A stretch of DNA of 64,000 nucleotides from Streptomyces griseicoloratus (lineage in GTDB: Bacteria > Actinomycetota > Actinomycetes > Streptomycetales > Streptomycetaceae), in NCBI RefSeq assembly GCF_014534645.1, contig NZ_JACVQF010000200.1, positions 248,001 through 312,000 of the forward strand, read 5' to 3'. The position numbers and the translations under genes are program-made. Shown in pieces: positions 15,559 through 24,511 of this stretch; positions within the stretch are counted from its first letter, which is position 1, and each line of letters begins with the position of its first letter. The notes beneath the pieces were generated by a model, which saw nothing but the letters and a program-made list of their open reading frames with translations, searched no databases and had not been told where the DNA came from.

Positions 15559-18423
15559 GTGATCGGACGTAAGAGTCGATCCCGGATTTCGATGCTCCGC
15601 GCGGTGACCGGCCGAAGGCCGGGCAGTCGGGATGGGCGCCGGTACGCGGGACGCCGACACCACCGCCGGGACAAGGACGAGGACGACTCTCCACCGGCGT
15701 CTTCCCCGGCGCGCCTGCGCTCGATGCTGACGGTGGGCAGCGTCGCCGGTCAGGTGTTCGTGCTGCAGCTGACGGTCGTGGTGCTGCTGGTCGCTGCGGC
15801 CGTCGTGGCGCTGGTGTTGCAGGCCCGGCGCGACAGCACGGGCGAGGCCAGCCGTCGGTCCCTCGCCGTCGCCGAGGCGTTCGCCCACGCTCCGGGGACG
15901 GCCGCGGCGATGAGCAGCAGGGATCCGACCGCGGTGCTGCAGCCGCGGACCGAGGAGATCCGGAAGGCGGCCGACGTCGACGCCGTCGTGGTGTTCAACA
16001 GGGAGGGCATCCGCTACACCCACCCCGATCCCGGGCTGATCGGGAAACCCGTCCTCGGCAAGGTGCGACCCGACGAGAGGTACACGGAGACCTTCGACAC
16101 CGCCCGGGGGCGCTCCGTGATCTCGACCGTTCCCGTCTTCGGGACCGACGGGAGGGCCATCGGTCAGGTGGGTGTCGCCATCACGGTCGAGCAGGTGAAC
16201 GCCATGGTGAACCGGCAACTGCCGATCGTGCTGGCTTCCGCGGCCGTGGTCCTGGCCCTGTCCGCGGGCAGTTCGGCGCTGATCAGCCGGCGGTTGCGGC
16301 GCCAGACGCACGGTCTGGGCCCGGTGGAGATGACCCGCATGTACGACCATCACGACGCGGTCCTGCACGCGGTCCGGGAAGGGGTGCTGATCACCGCGGG
16401 AGAGGGGCGGCTGCTCCTGGCCAACGACGAGGCGCGGCGCCTGCTGGACCTGCCGGCGGAAGCAGAGGGACGGGACATCGCCGAGCTGGGCCTGGACCCG
16501 GACATCGCCGGGCTCCTGGCCTCGGGACGGGTGGTCACGGACGAGGTGCACCGTGCCGGAGACCGGCTGCTGGCGGTGAGCATCCGGTCCACGGACAGCG
16601 GTGGAGGCCCGCCCGGCAGTGTGGCGACACTGCGGGACACCACCGAGTTGCGGGCCCTGGCGGGCCGGGCGGAGGTCGCCCGCGAACGGCTCCAGCTGCT
16701 CTACGACGCGGGGATGCGGATCGGCACGACTCTCGATGTGACACGTACCGCGGAGGAGCTGGCGGAAGTCGCCGTCCCGCGGCTCGCCGACTTCGCCACC
16801 GTGGACCTGCTCGAACGGGTCCTCCAGGGCGAAGAACCGGACGTCACCCCGCCCGGCGCCATGCTGGTCTTCCGCCGGACCGCCCAACGGTCCGTCCTGC
16901 CCGGCTGCCCCGAGGCGGTGATGCCGATCGGCCGCACGCACAGCTACCGCGCGGATTCGCCCACGGACCAGGCCCTGGCCACCGGCCGGGCGTCCCGGCA
17001 TCCGGTCGACGCCGCCGTCCTGCGCTGGTGGTCGGCGGGCGCCCCCGAACGCGCCGACAGCATCCGGGCCCACGGGATCCACTCGATCATGGTGGTGCCC
17101 CTGCGGGCCCGCGGCGTCAACCTGGGACTGGTGGTGTTCTTCCGCCATCGCACGGCGGACACCTTCGGGGAGGAGGACCAGCTGCTGGCCGAGGAGCTCG
17201 CGGCCCGGGCGGCGGTGTGCATCGACAACGCCCGCCGCTACACCCGCGAGCACACCATGGCCGTCACCCTCCAGCGGCACCTGCTGCCGCGGGGGCTGCC
17301 CGAGCAGATCGCCCTGGAGGTGGCGTACCGGTATCTGCCGGCGCAGGCCGGAGTGGGCGGCGACTGGTTCGACGTACTTCCTCTGCCCGGGGCCCGGGTG
17401 GCGCTGGTGGTGGGCGATGTGGTGGGGCACGGCCTGCACGCCGCGGCCACCATGGGACGGCTGCGCACCGCGGTGCACAACTTCTCCGCTCTGGACCTGC
17501 CCCCCGACGAGCTCCTCGCCCATCTCGACGAGCTGGTCACCCGGATCGACCAGGACGAGGACACCGAGGAGGAACGGGCGGGCTCGGAGATCACCGGAGC
17601 CACCTGCCTGTATGCGATCTACGACCCGGTCCTGGGCCGCTGCACCGTGGCCCGGGCCGGTCACGTGGGGCCGGCTCTCGTCCACCCCGACGGCGCGGTC
17701 CTCTTCCCCGAAGTACCGCTCTCCCCGCCCCTGGGACTGGGCGGCAGTCTGCCCTTCGAGACAGCCGAGCTCCAGCTGGCCGAGGGCTCAGAGCTGGTGC
17801 TCTTCACCGACGGTCTGATCGAGGACGGCGACGTCGACGCGCGCCTGAATCTGCTGCACGACGTGCTGGCCGGCGCCGTGGGCCGGGAGCCGGAGGAGAT
17901 CTGTCAGGCCGTCGTGGACGCCATGGTCCCCGCCCGTCCACGGGACGACGTCGCCCTGATCGTGGCCCGGACCCGGCTGCTGGACCCGACGCAGGTCGCG
18001 GAGTGGGAGGTACCCTCCGACCCCGCCGCCGTCGCCCGGGTGCGCGGGGAGTGCGCCGAGCGGCTGGAGGCGTGGGGGCTGGAGGGCGTCCAGTTCAGCA
18101 CCGAGCTGATCCTCAGCGAGCTGATCACCAACGCCATCCGGTACGGCACTCAGCCCATCAGGGTGCGCCTTCTGCGCAACCAGACCCTGATCTGCGAGGT
18201 CTTCGACGGCAGCAGCACCTCCCCGCACCTGCGCCGGGCCAACACCACGGACGAGGGCGGCCGCGGGCTGTTCCTCGTCGCCCAGTTCGCGCAGCGCTGG
18301 GGCACCCGCTACACCCCGCGCGGCAAGATCATCTGGGCGGAACAGCTCCTGCACGACGCGGCGACGGAACCCAGCGGGCGGCCGGAGGACATCCTGGAGC
18401 AGTGGAGCGACGAAGCGCTGTGA
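15559..18423 (+). CDS. Cache-PAS-GAF-SpoIIE phosphatase-HATPase multidomain sensor
   Basis: 954 residues. An Arg-rich N-terminus, TM helix about 66-88 and TM2 about 220-243 enclose an extracellular single-Cache domain of the DcuS/CitA type. PAS (about 270-370), GAF (about 390-560), PP2C/SpoIIE serine phosphatase (about 585-800; GGDWFDVLPL, VGDVVGHGLHAAATM, FTDGLIE) and an anti-sigma-type HATPase (about 810-935; ELITNAIRYG, GGRGLFLV) follow. Such proteins sense an external ligand and act on anti-sigma antagonists by dephosphorylation and kinase activity. GTG 15559 is preferred (ATGGGG upstream); GTG 15493 has poor ribosome-site spacing. It stands alone after the sigma gene; its partner is unknown. 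Confidence 0.88.
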   Translation: MIGRKSRSRISMLRAVTGRRPGSRDGRRYAGRRHHRRDKDEDDSPPASSPARLRSMLTVGSVAGQVFVLQLTVVVLLVAAAVVALVLQARRDSTGEASRRSLAVAEAFAHAPGTAAAMSSRDPTAVLQPRTEEIRKAADVDAVVVFNREGIRYTHPDPGLIGKPVLGKVRPDERYTETFDTARGRSVISTVPVFGTDGRAIGQVGVAITVEQVNAMVNRQLPIVLASAAVVLALSAGSSALISRRLRRQTHGLGPVEMTRMYDHHDAVLHAVREGVLITAGEGRLLLANDEARRLLDLPAEAEGRDIAELGLDPDIAGLLASGRVVTDEVHRAGDRLLAVSIRSTDSGGGPPGSVATLRDTTELRALAGRAEVARERLQLLYDAGMRIGTTLDVTRTAEELAEVAVPRLADFATVDLLERVLQGEEPDVTPPGAMLVFRRTAQRSVLPGCPEAVMPIGRTHSYRADSPTDQALATGRASRHPVDAAVLRWWSAGAPERADSIRAHGIHSIMVVPLRARGVNLGLVVFFRHRTADTFGEEDQLLAEELAARAAVCIDNARRYTREHTMAVTLQRHLLPRGLPEQIALEVAYRYLPAQAGVGGDWFDVLPLPGARVALVVGDVVGHGLHAAATMGRLRTAVHNFSALDLPPDELLAHLDELVTRIDQDEDTEEERAGSEITGATCLYAIYDPVLGRCTVARAGHVGPALVHPDGAVLFPEVPLSPPLGLGGSLPFETAELQLAEGSELVLFTDGLIEDGDVDARLNLLHDVLAGAVGREPEEICQAVVDAMVPARPRDDVALIVARTRLLDPTQVAEWEVPSDPAAVARVRGECAERLEAWGLEGVQFSTELILSELITNAIRYGTQPIRVRLLRNQTLICEVFDGSSTSPHLRRANTTDEGGRGLFLVAQFAQRWGTRYTPRGKIIWAEQLLHDAATEPSGRPEDILEQWSDEAL

Positions 18424-18547
18424 GGTGACCGGGGCGTCCCCGGTCCGGCTGGTGCGGAGGGCGCCGGTGACGTGAGCAGCGCCTGCGCCGCGCAGCGTCG
18501 TCGGGCCGCACTGCCGCCGCTCTGTGACCCATGCCACATGCAGTTCC

Positions 18548-18574
18548 TGTCAGAAATCGGGGCGCTGTCCCGCT
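18548..18574 (+). promoter_or_regulatory. Candidate ECF promoter (TGTCAGA-N16-CGCT)
   Basis: TGTCAGA at 18548-18554 and CGCT at 18571-18574 are separated by 16 bases, 39 bases before the oxidoreductase ATG. The spacing equals that of the ECF41 promoters at 14.4 kb, and the -35 differs by one base. It may be read by the ECF factor encoded second in this operon. Confidence 0.5.
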
Positions 18575-18612
18575 CAACTCACCGAGAGCAAGCGAACCGA
18601 CAGGAGCAGCTC

Positions 18613-19815
18613 ATGAAGCACCGCATCGTCGTCCTCGGCGCCGGCTATGCCGGGGCCTACGCGGCCGGGACCCTGGCCCGCCGGCTGTCCCCGGCGGACA
18701 CCGACATCACCGTCGTCAACGCCGAGCCGGACTTCGTCCAGCGTATGCGGCTGCACCAGCTCGCGGCCGGCCAGGCGATCGAGGCTCCACAGCTCGCCGA
18801 CGTCTTCGCGGGCACGGGGATACGGCTGCGCCTGGCCCGTGTCACCGCCGTCGACCCCGAGCGCCGGGTCGTCGCCGTGGCCGACGCCGACGGCGGCGGC
18901 GAGCTCGGCTACGACACGCTTCTCTACACGCTCGGCAGCCACGTCGCCGACCGCGGCGTCCCCGGCGTGGCCGAGCACGCCTTCGACGTCACCGGCCGGC
19001 CCTCGGCGCTGCGCCTGCGCGAGCGCCTGGACAGCCTCGGCAGGCGGGGCGAAGGCGGGAGTGTGCTGGTCGTCGGCGAAGGGCTGACCGGCATCGAGAC
19101 CGCCACCGAGATCGCGGAGTCCCGGCCCGGCCTGTCGGTGACGCTGATCGCCCGCGACGAGCTGGGCGCCCGGCTCTCGGCCGGAGCCCGCGGCCACCTG
19201 CGCCGGGCCTGCGACCGGCTCGGCATCACCGTCCTGGAGCACACCCGCGTCGAAGCCGTCGAGGCGACGCGGGTGCTGTGCGCCGACGGCACCGTCCTGG
19301 CGTCCGACGCCACCGTGTGGACGGCCGGGTTCGCGGTCAGCCCCATCGCCGCCGCCGGCGGGCTGGAGGTCACCGAGAACGGCCGGATCGTCGTCGACCG
19401 CACCATGCGGTCGGTCTCGCACCCGAACGTCTACGCCGCCGGCGACAGCGCCTACGTCATCGGCGACAACGGCCTGCCGCTGCCGATGTCCTGCGCTTCG
19501 GCCGGCTACACCGGCCGGCAGGCCACGGACGCGATCGTGGGGCGCCTGACCGGCCGTGAGATCCCGAACACCAAGCTGGAGTACGTGGCCAACCACATCA
19601 GCCTCGGGCGGCGGGACGGGATCTTCCAGATGGTCGACGACGAAGCGCAGGCGAAACCGAAGTACGTGGGCGGCCGGAAGGCCGCGCGGATCAAGGCGGG
19701 CATCCTCGGGATCTCGCTGTGGGCCGTCTCGCACCCGACCTTCGGCATGCCCAAGCGCAAGCACCGCCTGGCCGCCGCGGCGGAAGCGACCGCCGCGAAC
19801 CGTGTCGCCGCCTAG
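18613..19815 (+). CDS. NAD(P)/FAD-dependent oxidoreductase, type II NADH dehydrogenase-like
   Basis: 400 residues. The N-terminal FAD site is VVLGAGYAGAYAA (about 5-17). A second dinucleotide motif VLVVGEGLTGIETA at about 155-168 binds NAD(P)H, and the C-terminal FAD contact is NVYAAGDSAYV. There is no clear redox CxxC and no transmembrane segment, which fits the NDH-2/Pyr_redox_2 family that passes electrons to quinones at the membrane face. ATG 18613 follows AGGAG. The stop is 10 bases before the GTG of an ECF sigma factor, so the two form an operon, an arrangement seen with SigJ/ECF56-like factors. Confidence 0.88.
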   Translation: MKHRIVVLGAGYAGAYAAGTLARRLSPADTDITVVNAEPDFVQRMRLHQLAAGQAIEAPQLADVFAGTGIRLRLARVTAVDPERRVVAVADADGGGELGYDTLLYTLGSHVADRGVPGVAEHAFDVTGRPSALRLRERLDSLGRRGEGGSVLVVGEGLTGIETATEIAESRPGLSVTLIARDELGARLSAGARGHLRRACDRLGITVLEHTRVEAVEATRVLCADGTVLASDATVWTAGFAVSPIAAAGGLEVTENGRIVVDRTMRSVSHPNVYAAGDSAYVIGDNGLPLPMSCASAGYTGRQATDAIVGRLTGREIPNTKLEYVANHISLGRRDGIFQMVDDEAQAKPKYVGGRKAARIKAGILGISLWAVSHPTFGMPKRKHRLAAAAEATAANRVAA

Positions 19816-19825
19816 GGTGGCCCGC

Positions 19826-20782
19826 GTGAACATCACCGACACTGATCGCTTCGACACCAGTCGGTTCGAGGCCGGCCGCAACCGGCTGGCCTCGCTGGCG
19901 TACCGGCTGCTGGGCTCCGCCACCGACGCCGAAGACGCCGTGCAGGACGCGTTCCTGCACTGGCAGGCCGCCGACCGGCAGCGGATCGAGGTGCCGGAAG
20001 CATGGCTGACCAAGGTCGTCACCAACCTGTGCCTCGACCGGCTCCGCTCGGCACAGGCCCGCCGCGAACGCACCGCCGGCGCCTGGCTGCCCGAACCGCT
20101 CCTCGACGGCGACCCGATGCTCGGCCCTGCCGACACCTTCGAGCAGCGCGAATCGGTCTCCCTGGCCGTACTGACGCTCATGGAGCGCCTGTCACCCGTC
20201 GAGCGGGCCGTCTACGTCCTGCGCGAAGCGTTCTCCTACGGCCATGCCGAGATCGCCGAGATCCTCGACATCACCGAGTCCGCGAGCCAGCAGCACCTGC
20301 ACCGGGCCCGGCGCCGCATCACCGCCACGCGCCGGCGCGGCGGTGGCGAAGTCGACCAGGCATCCGCCCGCAGGGTCGTCGAGGAATTCCTCGCCGCCGC
20401 CTCCTCGGGCCGCACCGAACGGCTGGTGGCGCTGCTCACCGACGACGCGACCGCGATCTCCGACGGTGCCGGCCTGGCCAGGACGCTGCTCCGGTACGAC
20501 ACTCCGCAGCGCATCGCCACCGTCGCGCGGGCCGGTTTCACACCCACGCCCGCGAAACGGCGATTGGCCGGCGGCACGCCCGCCGTCCATTACGCGCTCG
20601 TCAACGGCTCCCCCGCCATCCTCTTCGTGGTCGGCGACAGGGTCGCCGGCGCCGTGACGTTCGACATCGCAGGCGGCAGGATCGCGACCGTTCGCGGCAT
20701 CGCGGCCCCCGCCCGCCTCACCCGCCTCGGGGAAGCCTGGCGGCGGCACGAACCGGACACGCCGCTCATCACCCGGTGGTGA
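19826..20782 (+). CDS. ECF sigma factor with SnoaL-like C-terminal domain (SigJ/ECF56-like)
   Basis: 318 residues from GTG 19826 (AGGGTGG upstream). Sigma-2 has NRLASLAYRLLGSATDAEDAVQDAF and sigma-4 has RAVYVLREAFSYGHAEIAEILDI. WLPEPL is kept in the linker and a fused SnoaL-like domain follows. Unlike the ECF41 protein at 14.5 kb, the fused domain has DGAG in place of DGGG, and APARL where NPDKL would be. It therefore belongs to a sister group. It is co-transcribed with the NDH-2-like oxidoreductase and probably autoregulates through the element at 18548-18574. Confidence 0.9.
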   Translation: MNITDTDRFDTSRFEAGRNRLASLAYRLLGSATDAEDAVQDAFLHWQAADRQRIEVPEAWLTKVVTNLCLDRLRSAQARRERTAGAWLPEPLLDGDPMLGPADTFEQRESVSLAVLTLMERLSPVERAVYVLREAFSYGHAEIAEILDITESASQQHLHRARRRITATRRRGGGEVDQASARRVVEEFLAAASSGRTERLVALLTDDATAISDGAGLARTLLRYDTPQRIATVARAGFTPTPAKRRLAGGTPAVHYALVNGSPAILFVVGDRVAGAVTFDIAGGRIATVRGIAAPARLTRLGEAWRRHEPDTPLITRW

Positions 20783-21397
20783 CCCGACGCCGACGACGGC
20801 CCGGCGCGTGACCCGCGCTCGCAGGCACCGGTCACCCGTTGGAAGGGCCCCGCGTGACAGGCTCTCGGTGCCTGGGCAGGCCGGCTGTGTCTGCCCAGGC
20901 AGGTGACGCTCGGGGCTCCGCGTCCGCACGTGGTTCCTGCCGGATTCCCGGCCGCGGCGCCACACGCGGAAGTGGCGGACGGTCTGCTCGGCTGCCAGGT
21001 GTCCCTCGACGACCTCGCCGACCGTCCGCCGCACCCGATGGCACACACGCACCCGGTACGTGACCATCACTCTGGTCACTCCCGTCACCCTGCATCACTC
21101 GATCGAGGGATACGCGGCGCCGGCGACCACACCCGCGGGCCCGGCCCGCATATCTCGGCCGCTTGGGAGCACCCGACCTGGGCAGAGAGCAGTTGCCCCG
21201 CGGACGGTACCGGACCGTGCTGCCCGCATCCGTGCCTTGTGCCCAGGGCGACGGGCTTCGCCGGTGCGGCAGGTCGGCCGAACAGGTCACAGCACATGGG
21301 AGACGGCAAGGTGTCGGCGCCTGCCTGTGGGACGGTGGAGGCAGTCGGGACCCGGGTGGTTTCGGCTGCGGGCCGGTCTATGAGATGAGGTGCCGCG
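20783..21397. other. 615-base gap without a recognisable gene
   Basis: Six-frame reading gives only weak, low-complexity frames without family features or good ribosome sites. It contains the hairpin at 20869-20901 and must hold the promoter of the phosphatase starting at 21398. Local composition around 21050-21110 is a little less GC-rich than elsewhere. Confidence 0.5.
20869..20901 (+). terminator. 11-bp perfect hairpin after the ECF operon
   Basis: TGCCTGGGCAG and CTGCCCAGGCA pair perfectly around an 11-base loop, 86 bases after the sigma factor stop. There is no T-tract. It is the likely end of the oxidoreductase and sigma operon. Confidence 0.55.
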
Positions 21398-22657
21398 GTG
21401 ACGGGCCAGGATCGCGATACGTGGCGGATGCTGGCTGGTCTGCTCGTCGACAGTCGTGTGAAGTCCTTCGACCAACTGCCGACGTGTGTGGCCCAGCATG
21501 CCGCACCCGCCGGATTCACCGATGTACTGATCTACCTGGTCGACCTGCAGCGCGACGTGCTGCGCCTGCTGACCGGGCAGGGTCTGGACGCGGCGCAGGG
21601 GGCGGAGGAGTGTCAGCCGGAGATCCTCGTCCAGGGCACGGTGGCCGGACGCGCGTTCCAGTACGGCCGGATTGTGGGCGTGGCCGGCACCGCCGGGGGC
21701 ACGCACAGCTGGTGGGTCCCTCTTCTGGACGGCACGGAGCGCCTTGGGGTGCTGCACATGGAGTCGTCGTGCGGCGACGCGGATGTGCAGGAGTCGATGT
21801 CGGCGCTCGCCTCGCTGGTGGCGAGGCTCGTCGTCGGCGCCCGGAGCTTCAGTGATTCCTACGCCCGTCTGTCGCGTGCCGAACCGATGAACGTGGCGGC
21901 GGAGATGCAGTGGCAGCTCTCCCCGCCTCGTGCCTATGCGGACGACCGCGTCACCATCGGCGCGGTGATGGAGCCGGTCTACCAAGTCAGCGGCGACGCA
22001 TACGACTACGCCACCGCCGGTGACGTGGTGCACCTGTCGCTCTTCGACGCCATGGGCCATGACACCGCCGCCGGACTGACCGCCAACCTGGCCATGAGCG
22101 CCTGCCGCAACCGCCGCCGCCAGGGCACCGGACTCGCCGATCTCGGTGACGCCATCGAGGAGGTGCTTCTCGAGCAGTTCGGCGCGGATCACTACGTCAC
22201 GGGTGTCCTCGCCGATCTCGACACCACCACCGGCGTACTGACCTGGGTCAACCGCGGTCACCATCCGCCCGTCGTCATCCGCGGCGGACGCTGGACCACC
22301 TTGCTCGACTGCCCGCCCGCCCACCCCATGGGGTCCGATCTCGGCCTGCCCACCGTTCTGTGCCACGAACAGATGCAGCCCGGCGACCGACTCGTCCTCT
22401 ACACCGACGGCATCACCGAGGCCCGAACCCCCGGCGGCGAGGAATTCGGCCTGAGCGCCTTCATGGACTACCTCACCCGCCACCACGCCGACGGCCTGCC
22501 CGTCTCGGAGACTCTGCGCCGCCTCATGCGCGCCCACCTGCGCCACCACCACGGTGAGCTCCAGGACGACGCCACCATCCTGGTGTGCGAATGGCACGGC
22601 ACCCTCGCCCCCAGCCACACCACCGCACCGGCCTCGGTGTTCGTGCCGCCGAGTTGA
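21398..22657 (+). CDS. GAF-SpoIIE family PP2C serine phosphatase
   Basis: 419 residues, cytosolic. An N-terminal GAF-like sensor (about 15-160) precedes a PP2C/SpoIIE catalytic domain (about 175-405) with the metal-binding residues in YQVSGDAYDY, LFDAMGHDTAA and VLYTDGITEAR. Such enzymes dephosphorylate anti-anti-sigma (SpoIIAA-like) proteins. No HATPase domain is attached, unlike the phosphatase at 15.6 kb. GTG 21398 lies after GAGGTG. It stands alone between non-coding gaps; the partner is unknown. Confidence 0.85.
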   Translation: MTGQDRDTWRMLAGLLVDSRVKSFDQLPTCVAQHAAPAGFTDVLIYLVDLQRDVLRLLTGQGLDAAQGAEECQPEILVQGTVAGRAFQYGRIVGVAGTAGGTHSWWVPLLDGTERLGVLHMESSCGDADVQESMSALASLVARLVVGARSFSDSYARLSRAEPMNVAAEMQWQLSPPRAYADDRVTIGAVMEPVYQVSGDAYDYATAGDVVHLSLFDAMGHDTAAGLTANLAMSACRNRRRQGTGLADLGDAIEEVLLEQFGADHYVTGVLADLDTTTGVLTWVNRGHHPPVVIRGGRWTTLLDCPPAHPMGSDLGLPTVLCHEQMQPGDRLVLYTDGITEARTPGGEEFGLSAFMDYLTRHHADGLPVSETLRRLMRAHLRHHHGELQDDATILVCEWHGTLAPSHTTAPASVFVPPS

Positions 22658-22837
22658 GGCGCACCCGATGGGCGGTCAGCCCACCGTCCGGCGGGGCTCC
22701 GACACGCGGCAGCCGGGTACTGGCCGGCGTATGGCGGACACGGCAAGGTTGGACCACGGTCGGGCACGTGCTGAGCCGCGTCACCGGCCACCTGTCCGTC
22801 ACCGGGCCTCACTCCCGGTGATCAGGAGGAGTTCAGG

Positions 22838-24397
22838 GTGCCCTCAGCGGACGCCGATGTGGACGTGTTGATCGTCGGTGGCGGGCCGGTGGGGCTCACC
22901 GCCCGAGCGCTGCTGGAGCGGTGGGGCGTGCGGGTCCTGCTGGTGGAGAGACACAGCGGGCTCTCGCCCTTTCCGCGGGCCCGGCTGGTCAACGTGCGGT
23001 CGATGGAGATCTTCCGGCAACTCGGGGTCGCCGCCGAGATCACGGCCGCCGCGTTCGCCCCGGAGTACGGCCGCATCCGCTTCCGCGACACCCTGTACGA
23101 CCACGATTTCGCCACGGCAGCGATGGTCGGGGTCAACGCGCCGGTACCCGAGAGCCCCGTCATGGGCGTGGTCACCTCGCAGGATCGGCTGGAACCCGTC
23201 CTGCTGGCCGCGGCAGACGGACCTGTGCGGTTCGGCGTCCAGCTCATCGGCCTGGAGGAAGAAGCCGACGGCATCGCGGCCCGGCTCGTCGATCACCGGC
23301 GCGGTGAGGAGACGCGCGTCCGGGCCCGTTACCTGGTCGCCGCCGACGGCGCGAATTCCACCGCCCGGGAACTGGTGGGAGTCGGCACCGCCGGCCCCGG
23401 CACGCTGGGGAACTTCACCACCGTCGTGTTCGACGCCGACCTCGGCGACCGGTGCGCCGGCCGGCCCGCAGGCGTCTACTTCACCGCGCACGGATCATTC
23501 CTGCCGCTCTACCCCGAAGGAGGCTGGGCCTGGCTCGTTCCCACGCCCGAGGACGCCGCGCGCGCCGACTGGTCCGGCCTCGTCTCGCGCGCCCTCGGGC
23601 CGGGCGCCGACGTGCGAGTCTCCGTGGTGCGTGTCCGGCACTGGGCGATGAACGCATTCGTCGCCGAACGTTTCCGCCAGGGCAGGATCCTGCTGGCCGG
23701 CGATGCCGCGCACGCGGTCCCCATCATCGGCGGCCTGGGCATGAACGCCGGCGTCGCCGATGCGCACAACCTGTGCTGGAAACTGGCGGGCGTTCTCCAC
23801 GAGTGGGCCGGTTCGGGCCTGTTGGACACCTACGAGAGGGAACGACAACCCGTCGCCCACCTGACGCTCCGCCAGGCGGTGGCCAACGCGCAACTGCTCC
23901 TCCAGGTCCAGGGCCAGCGCCGCGAGCAGCTCCGGCACGGCCAAGCGGCGCCGGCTGCGATCGAACCGCCCTGGTCGGACCAGTACTTCGCCCAGCTCGG
24001 CCTCGTACTCGGCGTCACCTACCACTCCGACGCGGTCCTCCCCGACGACGGCGGCCCACCCGAGCCGTACGAAAGTGGCACGGACTACGTCCCCACGGCA
24101 GAGCCGGGCCGCCGGATGCCGCACCTCTGGCTGGCGCACCACCGCTCCACGCTCGATGCCCTCGGCGAATGGTTCACCCTGCTCACCCCGGACCCGGCGT
24201 ACTGGGAGCACCACACCACCCCGCCATGGCCGCTGCGCGTCGAGGCCCTGCCCGGCGAGCACACCTGCCTCTGCGGCCTCCACCCTCACGGAGCGATTCT
24301 CGTCCGGCCCGACGGCCACATCGCCGCCCGCTGGCGCGACCGCCCACCAAGTGGCGCCGCCCTCCACCACGCCCTCACCGCCATCACGCAGAGCTGA
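22838..24397 (+). CDS. FAD-dependent aromatic monooxygenase (PheA/TfdB-like)
   Basis: 519 residues from GTG 22838 with AGGAGGAG upstream. The features are the FAD motif VLIVGGGPVGLTA at about 9-21, the DG motif LVAADGANSTARELVG, and GDAAHAVPIIGGLGMNAGVADAHNL at 288-312 (the GD motif that binds FAD ribityl), then a thioredoxin-like C-terminal domain. These mark class A flavin hydroxylases such as RdmE, MtmOIV and phenol hydroxylases. It would use NAD(P)H and O2 to hydroxylate an aromatic compound. No biosynthetic core gene is adjacent, so it is more likely catabolic or detoxifying. Confidence 0.88.
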   Translation: MPSADADVDVLIVGGGPVGLTARALLERWGVRVLLVERHSGLSPFPRARLVNVRSMEIFRQLGVAAEITAAAFAPEYGRIRFRDTLYDHDFATAAMVGVNAPVPESPVMGVVTSQDRLEPVLLAAADGPVRFGVQLIGLEEEADGIAARLVDHRRGEETRVRARYLVAADGANSTARELVGVGTAGPGTLGNFTTVVFDADLGDRCAGRPAGVYFTAHGSFLPLYPEGGWAWLVPTPEDAARADWSGLVSRALGPGADVRVSVVRVRHWAMNAFVAERFRQGRILLAGDAAHAVPIIGGLGMNAGVADAHNLCWKLAGVLHEWAGSGLLDTYERERQPVAHLTLRQAVANAQLLLQVQGQRREQLRHGQAAPAAIEPPWSDQYFAQLGLVLGVTYHSDAVLPDDGGPPEPYESGTDYVPTAEPGRRMPHLWLAHHRSTLDALGEWFTLLTPDPAYWEHHTTPPWPLRVEALPGEHTCLCGLHPHGAILVRPDGHIAARWRDRPPSGAALHHALTAITQS

Positions 24398-24457
24398 CAG
24401 TGCCTCCCGCCGCCCGGCGGCCCGGTTCCTCGGCACGGGGGCTGCCGTGTATCGCGG

Positions 24458-24479
24458 GCGTATCGAAAATCGCATACGC
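24458..24479. promoter_or_regulatory. GCGTAT-N10-ATACGC dyad upstream of the VanZ gene
   Basis: Perfect 6-bp arms lie 33 bases before the VanZ ATG. The right half belongs to GCATACGCCG (24472-24481), which recurs at 25245-25254 before the response regulator; in both places the block ends exactly 31 bases before an ATG. It is a candidate binding site for the response regulator. Confidence 0.5.
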
Positions 24480-24511
24480 CGCCACAACGGCCCTCCCTCT
24501 CCAATGGGGGC

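Noticed and set aside
14455-17685. 1076-codon minus-strand open frame
   Set aside because: It mirrors the ECF41 and phosphatase genes, which have clear domains; the translation has no family features.
22838-24397. Aromatic polyketide gene cluster suggested by the RdmE-like hydroxylase
   Set aside because: No ketosynthase, cyclase or carrier protein gene is within reach in the window.
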